A stretch of 13,156 nt of DNA from JAJPJX01 sp964568355 (GTDB taxonomy: Bacteria > Acidobacteriota > Terriglobia > Bryobacterales > Bryobacteraceae): contig CAZMRK010000843.1 of NCBI GenBank assembly GCA_964568355.1, forward strand, positions 1-13,156, given 5' to 3'. The position numbers were made by a program, and so were the translations under genes. This document shows positions 7,317 through 13,156 of this stretch, one piece after another. Each line of letters starts with the position of its first letter. Position 1 is the first letter of the stretch. A model generated the notes under the pieces. That model was not told the origin of the DNA. It did not search any database and saw only the letters and a list, made by a program, of their open reading frames with translations.

Positions 7317-8396
7317 ATGGCATCGACGTTCTTGACGGGGCTTCTGGCTGGCTTTTTGACCGTGCAGTTCGGGGCCAATGCTCCGGAGCAGCCCTGGCGG
7401 CAGCCGCAGGTGGCGGCCAGTGGATCCGCCGTGGCCATAGTCTTCGGTGCGGGCAAGGCCGTCTACTTCAGCCTCTCCCGCGACCAGGGCCGTTCGTTTT
7501 CGCCTCCCGTGAAGGTAGCGGAAAGCCCCGTGCTCGCTCTGGGGCGCCACCGCGGCCCGCGAGTGGCGTTTGCCGGACGGGCGATCGTCGTCAGTGCCGT
7601 CACCGGCAAGAACGTCGCCACCGGGGTACACGCGCACGGGCTTCCCGCCGATGGAGACTTGGTCGCCTGGCGCTCGCTCGACAGCGGCAAAACCTGGTCT
7701 TCGGCCATCGTGATCAACGATGCGCCCGGCTCTGCGATGGAGGGTCTGCACGGCATGGCCTCGGATGGGCACGGCCGTCTGTTTGCCGCCTGGCTCGATA
7801 CGCGGCAGAAAGGCAAACAGCTCTATGGCGCGCTGTCTACCGATGACGGAGCTACCTGGTCGAAAAATGTCCTGATTTATCAATCGCCAGACGGGACTAT
7901 CTGCCAGTGCTGCCATCCCTCGGTGGCCATCGACGATCAGGGCCGGATCTCGGTCATGTGGCGCAACGCACTGGCCGGCATGCGCGACATGTACGTGATG
8001 CGGTCGCGCGACGGAATCTACTTCTTGCCTCCCGAAAAGCAAGGCCGCGGCGAGTGGAAGCTGGACGCTTGCCCCATGGATGGCGGCGGGCTGGCGTGGA
8101 GCCAGGGACAACCCGTGACGGCCTGGCGCCGCGGCCAGGAGGTCTTTCTGGCGCGCCCCGGCCAGGCCGAACGCAAGATCGGAGACGGCAAAGATGTGGC
8201 CCTGGCCGCCGGCAAGGATGGCATATTCGCTGTCTGGTCCGGGCCAGCCGGCCTCCAGGCGCTCACCCCGGCGCACGCCGAAGCCAGAAAGCTGGCGGAC
8301 GAGGGTGCCTATCCCAGCGTGGCGGCTTTGCCCCAGGGCGGCGCCGTGGCGGCCTGGGAGAGCCAAGGCCGCATTCAGGTGGAAATTCTTCCGTAG
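7317..8396 (+). CDS. Sialidase-like BNR/Asp-box beta-propeller protein with CxCC motif
   Basis: 359 aa. AGAGGAGGGG lies just upstream of the ATG, and the gap to the receptor stop is 28 nt. The N-terminus (FLTGLLAGFLTVQFGANA) looks like a signal peptide. Asp-box repeats (SxDxGxTW) occur at 54-61 (SRDQGRSF), 120-127 (SLDSGKTW) and 174-181 (STDDGATW), with a degenerate one near 230, as in sialidase-type propellers. No RIP motif or convincing arginine triad is seen, so sialidase activity is doubtful despite the usual database label. Two blocks stand out: CQCCHPSVA (196-204) followed by MWRNALAGMRDMYV (214-227), and DACPMDGGG (250-258). As I recall, this pair marks a widespread uncharacterised group of exported propellers. 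The four Cys could bind a metal or form disulfides. Its place after a Cys-rich protein and a receptor suggests a periplasmic or surface partner in the same pathway. Confidence 0.82.
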   Translation: MASTFLTGLLAGFLTVQFGANAPEQPWRQPQVAASGSAVAIVFGAGKAVYFSLSRDQGRSFSPPVKVAESPVLALGRHRGPRVAFAGRAIVVSAVTGKNVATGVHAHGLPADGDLVAWRSLDSGKTWSSAIVINDAPGSAMEGLHGMASDGHGRLFAAWLDTRQKGKQLYGALSTDDGATWSKNVLIYQSPDGTICQCCHPSVAIDDQGRISVMWRNALAGMRDMYVMRSRDGIYFLPPEKQGRGEWKLDACPMDGGGLAWSQGQPVTAWRRGQEVFLARPGQAERKIGDGKDVALAAGKDGIFAVWSGPAGLQALTPAHAEARKLADEGAYPSVAALPQGGAVAAWESQGRIQVEILP

Positions 8397-8472
8397 CCTG
8401 CGCCCCAGCGCTGCGTCGACGCTCTCGTCAACGCTCATCGGCTCCAAATCCAAAAGTGCGCCAATTTCGTAG

Positions 8473-8512
8473 CACTAACTTGATATCCGTAACACCGTAT
8501 GTTAGTGTTACG
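8473..8512. promoter_or_regulatory. Nested inverted repeats over a possible promoter before the second receptor
   Basis: Two interlocking inverted repeats lie within 40 bp. CACTAAC (8473-8479) pairs with GTTAGTG (8501-8507), and CGTAACAC (8488-8495) pairs with GTGTTACG (8505-8512). A shorter pair, TAACA/TGTTA, lies inside them. A possible promoter, TTGATA (8480-8485), 17 nt, TAGTGT (8503-8508), sits within the repeats, so a dimeric repressor could occlude it. The regulator is unknown; the sequence is unlike the LacI-type sites. The rest of the 162-nt gap (8397-8558) shows no clear rho-independent terminator. Confidence 0.5.
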
Positions 8513-8558
8513 ATTTGCATATTTTTGCTACGGCAGCTCTGGCTGCAACGGACACAGC

Positions 8559-10847
8559 ATGAGATTCCGCAAAGCAGTACCGATGGTAGTCGCGCTGTTG
8601 GGAGCCGCGGAGATGTGGGCCGCCGGCGTGCCGGTCGCCGGTCATGTTACGGACCCGCAAGGCAAAGTCGTACCCGGAGCGGTTGTTCACCTGGAGTGGG
8701 GCTCGGCTGCCTTGCTCGAAGCCAGGGCGGATGCCCAGGGAGCCTATCGGTTCGACGCCGTAAGTCCGGGGACCTACCGGCTGAGTGCGGAAGCTCCCGG
8801 CCTAGCGGCGGTCACCCGTGAGTTGATCGTCGGAGCGGACCCGCAGCTCGCGGTGGATCTGGTGTTCTCCCAACTCGCTTCGCAGCGCCAAAGCATTGTC
8901 ATTACGGCCAATACTGTCGAGCCGGGGATCGATCTGCGCAACAATGAAGTCTTCAGCCGGACCTTGTTCACGCGCGACGACCAGGTTTTGCAGCAGTTGA
9001 ATGCCGGCATCAATGCCGGCCAGCATGAAGGCGGCGGTAAGTCCTTGGAGATCCGGCGCTTCGGATTCAACCTGGACCATGGCGGCGTGAACGGCGGCTT
9101 AAAAATCCTGGTGGACGATGTCCAGCAAAATCAGAGCACGCAGGGTCACGGCCAGGGGTACCTGGGCGCGCTCAAGGCGCTTAGCCCCGAACTGATCCAG
9201 GAAGTCACCATGATCAATGGGCCGTTCAGCGCCGAGTACGGCGATTTCAGCGGCCTGGGGGTGGTTCATATCCGCCAGAGGGAGTCGCTGCCGGAGCAGT
9301 ACACCATACGCTTGCAGGGCGGAAATTTCAACACCGGCCGTGGCTTTCTGGCCTTTAGCCCCGATGCCCAAGGCACGGACGCTTATATTGCTTATGAAGG
9401 CTCGTATACCGATGGCCCCTTTGAGTCGCCCCTGCTGTACCGCCGCGACAACGTGAACGCCAACTATACGAAGTCGCTGCGCGGAGACCAGAAGCTGGGA
9501 TTCCGGTTTCTGTTCGGCCGTAACAATTTCGATTCGTCAGGCCAGATCCCGCTGGACCTGGTCGCCTCCGGCCAGCTGGATCGTTTCGGCTACATCGATC
9601 CCACCGACGGCGGGCATGTGAAGCTGGGGACCGTCTCGACATACTACAGCAAGAGCTTCGCCAACGGAGACATATTGAAGGCCGATGGTTTCCTGTCACG
9701 CTCTCTGTTCGACCTTTACTCCAATTTCACGTTTTTCCTCAACGACCCCATGGGCGGCGATGCCATCCAGCAGCACGATTCGCGCTTGCAGGAAGGGCTC
9801 AACGTGCAGCACACCCACGCCCACCATCTGGGTCCGATCCCGGCCGTTCTGGTGAGCGGCGGGAACTTCCACGACAACCAGATCAACGTGGGGCTCTATC
9901 CGCGCCAGGGCCGCGTACCGACCGGTGTGAACACGCGCGCCGATGCCCATGTGACCAATGGCGCCGGCTATGCGCAGGAGACACTTACGATGCTGCAGGG
10001 GCGTCTTCTGGTGGGCGGCGGTGTGCGCTATGACGTGTTCCGCTTTGATTTGGCGGACCGAGTGGACCCTTCGGCCGGCGGCGTGCAGGCTTCCGGGCGC
10101 TGGCAGGGGAAAGGCCACGCCGCTTTCACACCCACCCGATCCATCCCTTTGACCTTCCACCTGAATTACGGGCGGGGCATCAACAGCGTGGATGCCCGCG
10201 GCGTAGTGCAGCGTCCCGATTCGCCGCGCGTGGCCACCACCGATTTCTATCAGTTCGGCACCTCGTCAAACCTGGGCCGCGTCTCGGTCAGCACCGATAT
10301 CTTCCTCATTGATCATTCCAACGAGCTGGTCTACATCCCCGATGACGGTAGCTTTGAGTTCAAAGGCCCCAGCCGCGCCTACGGCTATGAGGCCAAGGCT
10401 TCGATCAACCTGACGCGGAAGGTCTCTCTGAACGGAGGGTTGACCAAAATCGGCAATGCCTTCTACCGTGGCGGCGATTTCCGCGTGTACGTCGACAGCG
10501 CTCCCCACTTCGTTGCCAATGCCGCCCTGACGGTAGCCGCCTGGCACGGCTGGAGCGGATCGCTGCGGATGCGGGCCATCAATCACTACCGGTTGGACGG
10601 CGAGGACCCCTCCATCGCCGCCTCCGGCCACACGGTCTTCGACCTCGGCATTGCGCGCCAGATCCGCCGCGGCGTCGAACTCAATCTCAGCCTGGACAAC
10701 CTCACCAATCGGGACTACTGCGAGACGCAGAACTACTTCGAATCGCGCGTGGCGCCGCTGGCTCCGGTGATTTCCCGGATTCATGCCACCCCCGGCTATC
10801 CCCTGACCGTCGTCGCCGGCATCACGTTCCGCTTGAGGGGCAAATAG
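8559..10847 (+). CDS. TonB-dependent receptor with carboxypeptidase-regulatory-like domain and His-rich segment
   Basis: 762 aa from ATG 8559, chosen because the signal peptide (MRFRKAVPMVVALLGAAEMWAAG) begins there. An earlier in-frame ATG at 8499 would add 20 residues and lies inside the inverted repeats. A carboxypeptidase-regulatory-like domain covers about 25-105 (VAGHVTDPQGKVVPGAVV, GAYRFDAVSPGTYRLSAEAP). The plug covers about 112-240, including GLKILVDDVQQNQ (180-192) and EVTMINGPFSAEYGDFSGLG (215-234). The barrel runs to the end, with a family-like NLTNRDY near the C-terminus, but the chain ends in FRLRGK rather than a terminal aromatic. Histidines cluster in the plug (156, 174, 198) and in a barrel loop, QHTHAHH (416-422). 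Such residues could line a metal or metal-chelate path, as an inference. It probably has its own promoter at 8480-8508, and the PAP2 gene follows 37 nt later. It is much shorter than the first receptor and not a recent duplicate. Confidence 0.93.
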   Translation: MRFRKAVPMVVALLGAAEMWAAGVPVAGHVTDPQGKVVPGAVVHLEWGSAALLEARADAQGAYRFDAVSPGTYRLSAEAPGLAAVTRELIVGADPQLAVDLVFSQLASQRQSIVITANTVEPGIDLRNNEVFSRTLFTRDDQVLQQLNAGINAGQHEGGGKSLEIRRFGFNLDHGGVNGGLKILVDDVQQNQSTQGHGQGYLGALKALSPELIQEVTMINGPFSAEYGDFSGLGVVHIRQRESLPEQYTIRLQGGNFNTGRGFLAFSPDAQGTDAYIAYEGSYTDGPFESPLLYRRDNVNANYTKSLRGDQKLGFRFLFGRNNFDSSGQIPLDLVASGQLDRFGYIDPTDGGHVKLGTVSTYYSKSFANGDILKADGFLSRSLFDLYSNFTFFLNDPMGGDAIQQHDSRLQEGLNVQHTHAHHLGPIPAVLVSGGNFHDNQINVGLYPRQGRVPTGVNTRADAHVTNGAGYAQETLTMLQGRLLVGGGVRYDVFRFDLADRVDPSAGGVQASGRWQGKGHAAFTPTRSIPLTFHLNYGRGINSVDARGVVQRPDSPRVATTDFYQFGTSSNLGRVSVSTDIFLIDHSNELVYIPDDGSFEFKGPSRAYGYEAKASINLTRKVSLNGGLTKIGNAFYRGGDFRVYVDSAPHFVANAALTVAAWHGWSGSLRMRAINHYRLDGEDPSIAASGHTVFDLGIARQIRRGVELNLSLDNLTNRDYCETQNYFESRVAPLAPVISRIHATPGYPLTVVAGITFRLRGK

Positions 10848-10871
10848 GCGCGATTTCACTTCTGTTACAGT

Positions 10872-10884
10872 GGGGATCATCCCC
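10872..10884. promoter_or_regulatory. Palindrome directly before the PAP2 start codon
   Basis: GGGGATCATCCCC has perfect 6-base arms around one base and ends at the base before ATG 10885. The left arm is also the only purine-rich stretch that could act as ribosome binding site. Folded in mRNA, the hairpin would hide it, which could limit translation. Chance occurrence in GC-rich DNA is possible. Confidence 0.3.
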
Positions 10885-11760
10885 ATGCGAGCATCCGAGT
10901 GGCTGCTGGCCGCCTACTTCGTCTATGCCGCGGCGGTGGCCTGGATCTGGCCCGTAAAGCCGGAAGTCCGCGTCGTCACCCTGCTGTTGAACCTTACCAT
11001 CCTCGCCGGCTATGCGCTGCTGGTACATGCCGATTCCCTGCGGCGGCGCGCTTTTCTCGGCGTCATCCGCGACTGGTTTCCATTTCCGCTGATGCTGCTG
11101 GCCTATCGCGAAATGGGCTGGTTCGCTCAGCCGCACCTTACCTTCACCCTGGAGCGCCTCTGGGTCGGCTGGGACCGTGTGCTGCTCTATCGCTGCGGGT
11201 TAAAGGCCCTGGTCGAGGCTACCGGCCCGGTCTTGCCCTCGCTGCTCGAGATCTCCTATTCCCTGGTCTATGCGCTGGGACCGTTCTCCGCGGCCATGCT
11301 CTATGCCTACCGCCGCCCCAAGCGCATGGATACCTTCCTGTTTACCTTCCAGCTAGGCGTCCTGTTGTGCTACGCCCAGTTCCCGTTCTGGCCTTCGGAG
11401 CCACCGCGCACCGTTTTCCCGGGACAGGATTTTCCGGCATATGAAACCGTGTTCCGGCGCTTCAACTGGTGGATGCTCGGCGGCTATGGCATCCATACCA
11501 GCGTGTTTCCGAGCGCCCACGTCGGCGGGGCTTTTGCTGCCGCTTTCGGTATGCTCCGGGCGCTGCCGGAACGGCCCTGGGTGGGGCGTTTTCTCCTGGT
11601 TATGGCGGTCCTCATCGCGACCGCTACCGTCTATGGCCGCTATCACTATCTGGCGGATGCGGCTGCCGGCTTTGGCGTTGCTCTGCTGGCGCTGGGTATC
11701 AGCCGGATCCGTTCCACCGCGGCGGCTTCGACGGCCTGGCGCGTGAAAGGCAAGGGATGA
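10885..11760 (+). CDS. PAP2-superfamily membrane phosphatase/phosphotransferase, Aur1-like
   Basis: 291 aa with several hydrophobic segments (about 5-22, 30-48, 66-78, 120-141, 150-166, 212-225, 234-250, 258-272). Conserved PAP2 catalytic blocks appear in order: FWPSEPPRTVFPG (168-180, with Arg175 as the likely first-motif residue), FPSAHVGG (208-215, phosphate-binding with His212), and YGRYHYLADAAAG (250-262, with His254 as the probable nucleophile supported by Asp258). The spacing and the PxxPPR form resemble the inositolphosphorylceramide synthase (Aur1/PAP2_3) branch, whose members move a phosphorylated head group between lipids or cleave a lipid phosphate in the inner membrane. The substrate here is unknown. 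ATG 10885 is preferred over an in-frame GTG at 10870, which adds only five residues. It follows the second receptor by 37 nt and may share its transcript. Its 3' end overlaps the convergent acylase gene by 115 bp. Confidence 0.88.
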   Translation: MRASEWLLAAYFVYAAAVAWIWPVKPEVRVVTLLLNLTILAGYALLVHADSLRRRAFLGVIRDWFPFPLMLLAYREMGWFAQPHLTFTLERLWVGWDRVLLYRCGLKALVEATGPVLPSLLEISYSLVYALGPFSAAMLYAYRRPKRMDTFLFTFQLGVLLCYAQFPFWPSEPPRTVFPGQDFPAYETVFRRFNWWMLGGYGIHTSVFPSAHVGGAFAAAFGMLRALPERPWVGRFLLVMAVLIATATVYGRYHYLADAAAGFGVALLALGISRIRSTAAASTAWRVKGKG

Positions 11761-13156
11761 TAGCGGCCGCTGGCCCAGTCTTCGAGCAGATCGCTGTAAT
11801 GTGGGCTGGTGGGATCTCCCGATTCGCCGGGCACGTTGGTCATGACCGACCGGTCCCAATCAGCGAGATCCAGAATCTGGCGGTAAGACGCCCCGTTGGT
11901 CTGCTGGAACCCCGGACCGCTGGTCGCATTCACGGTGTTGCCATCCCCCGGGCGGGAAATGGGGCCGCGGTTGAACGCTGCCTGATCGAGTGGATGCCGG
12001 AAATAGATCTGGTGTAACCGTCCCCAGTTCCACTGCTTGCGGTCCGCGCCCAGACGGTTGGTCAGATCCGAAAGCGCGGCCTGAAGCGAGGCGGCTAGGG
12101 CCTTCGGATTCGGCTGCTCTTCGAGCGTCTTGAGCAGCCTGCCGAGATCCACCTTGGGGCCTAGCTCCGGGCCGAACACCTGAACCGGCAGGCGCGCCAT
12201 CCACGCTTCATAGATGGCTGCGGCTCGGGAATTCACCCCCAGGCGAGCGTCCCAGGCCAGCAACTCCTTGACGGCGTCCGGCGGAGAATCCCACGCCCCG
12301 AGAATGCGCTGGAACCGCCGCGCGGGCAGGGACGTGACGTCCTGCTGCATGATCTCGAAATCGCGCACGCTGAACTTGCCGCCGGAGAGCATCTCGCGGA
12401 TCCGTTCGAAGCGGAAGGGCAGCGCCCATTCGTATCCCAGTGGGATCCGGTAGCCCTGCGGCAAAATGTTGTGGTTTGCCGTAGCGATGAAATGTTCTGC
12501 GGGATTATACAGCCGTGGCAGGACGGACATGCTGCGGAAGCCGCTCCATTCGTATTCCCCGGTGCCCGGCACTGGAAACAGCCCCGACCAGTTTTTGCGA
12601 ATCGGCGCCAGTCCGCTGGCCTGCCATCCGATATTGCCGTCCGTGTCGGCATAGACCAGGTTTTCACTTGGCACCCGGTAATGATCCAGGGCAGCCAGAA
12701 ATTCCTTCCAGTTCTGTGCCCGGGCCAGCGAAAGCCCCGCAAGATACCCGGCGGTCCCGGGTTCTGTTCCTACCCAGCGCAGGGCCTAGGCGCGATGCTG
12801 CGCACGGTCCACGTGAAGCACCGGGCCATGCACGGTATGTCGTAATTCAATATTTTTCGGCTCTGAAAAGCCTTTTACCCGGATCGTCTGGTGCTCCACC
12901 TCCATATTCTTCCAGGCCCCTCGATAGCGATATTGATCGGGATTCGCGGGGTTGAGACTTTCGACATATAGATCCACCTGGTCGATGCCGACGATCGTGA
13001 AGCCGAACGCAATGCGCTGGTTGTGGCCCAGGGCGATGCCCGGCAGCGCGGGTTCGCCGGCGCCAATCGCATCCCAGCCCGGAGCCACCAGGTGTACCGT
13101 CTTGCGCAGCGAAGGGATTAGCACCGGACGATGGGGATCATTGGCCAGAATCGGCT
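11646..13156 (-). pseudogene. Penicillin acylase family (Ntn hydrolase) gene, 5' end off window, with in-frame amber
   Basis: The frame enters at 13154 with PILANDPHRP, the block that follows the catalytic N-terminal Ser of the beta-chain in this family, so the signal peptide, alpha-chain and catalytic Ser lie outside. It continues through VHLVAPGWDAIGAGEPALPG, GHNQRIAFGFT, DQVDLYVE and HTVHGPVLHVDRAQHRA to a TAG at 12786-12788. The same frame then resumes without a shift: ALRWVGTEPGTAGYLAGL, NLVYADTDGNIGWQASG, ATANHNILPQGY, and the C-terminal GNTVNATSGPGF, GESGDPTSPHYSDLL and RLIP. Family members hydrolyse amide bonds of acylated compounds (beta-lactams, N-acyl homoserine lactones) in the periplasm. 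The stop removes 379 residues, including the probable oxyanion-hole Asn, so the product would be inactive unless TAG is read through or is a sequencing error. The last 14 or so residues after RLIP are an extension into the convergent PAP2 gene. Confidence 0.85.
12786..12788 (-). other. In-frame amber codon interrupting the acylase gene
   Basis: The minus strand reads CGC GCC TAG GCC CTG CGC TGG. Family-like sequence lies on both sides in the same frame. From memory of the family, an aromatic residue often occupies this place, and TAG is one base from both Tyr codons. The following base is G. No indel is needed to explain the break. Confidence 0.85.

Noticed and set aside
8413..8422. GCGTCGACGC palindrome after the propeller gene as a terminator
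   Set aside because: No loop of usable size and no T-tract follows; such short palindromes are common in GC-rich DNA.
7233..8453. Long open frame (406 codons) antisense to the CxCC propeller gene
   Set aside because: High-GC shadow of a well-supported gene: Arg/Gly/Pro-rich, no recognisable domain and no ribosome binding site.
8499..8558. Upstream in-frame ATG for the second receptor
   Set aside because: It lies in the inverted repeats at the probable -10 box, and its 20 residues precede a complete signal peptide that starts at 8559.
12674..12788. Frameshift in the acylase gene between 12674 and 12788
   Set aside because: The stop and the downstream codons are in the same frame (114 nt from TAG to the GTG at 12674), and the 38-codon span reads as family-like sequence, so only the amber interrupts it.

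Overview
The window reads as a high-GC chromosomal segment of an acidobacterium, most likely in the Bryobacter/Solibacter part of the phylum. This is inferred from the family mix: two Oar-type TonB-dependent receptors with an N-terminal carboxypeptidase-regulatory-like domain, a secreted CotH-kinase protein with a Gly-rich tail, a LacI regulator paired with a hexuronate-type MFS carrier, and a penicillin-acylase-family hydrolase. No RNA gene, IS element, CRISPR array or phage gene is visible.

Left block (minus strand, 1-3760). A LacI-family repressor (2747-3760) is followed after 50 nt by an MFS anion:cation symporter of the hexuronate type (1455-2696), probably as one operon. Next comes a CotH-kinase-family protein (start at 1337) that runs off the left edge. 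The lacI promoter is close to sigma-70 consensus (TTGACA-17-TAGAAT). A LacI-type pseudo-palindrome lies over its transcription start.

Central divergent region (3761-4054). About 212 bp from the first site, centre to centre, lies a second and better LacI-type operator with a perfect GCAAACGTTTGC core. It faces the plus-strand cluster, so the regulator may control both directions.

Right block (plus strand, 4055-11760). In order: a small exported Cys-rich protein (4055-4450); a 931-aa TonB-dependent receptor (4493-7288); a BNR/Asp-box beta-propeller protein with a CxCC motif (7317-8396); a 162-nt gap with nested inverted repeats around a possible promoter; a second, 762-aa TonB-dependent receptor with a His-rich segment (8559-10847); and a PAP2-family membrane phosphatase/transferase (10885-11760). 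The co-located Cys/His-rich envelope proteins suggest a surface uptake or handling system, possibly for a thiophilic metal, but the substrate is not shown by sequence.

Right edge (minus strand, 11646-13156). The C-terminal two-thirds or so of a penicillin-acylase-family Ntn hydrolase converges on the PAP2 gene and overlaps it by 115 bp. Its reading frame is broken by a single in-frame amber codon (12786-12788), while family-like sequence continues in the same frame on both sides.
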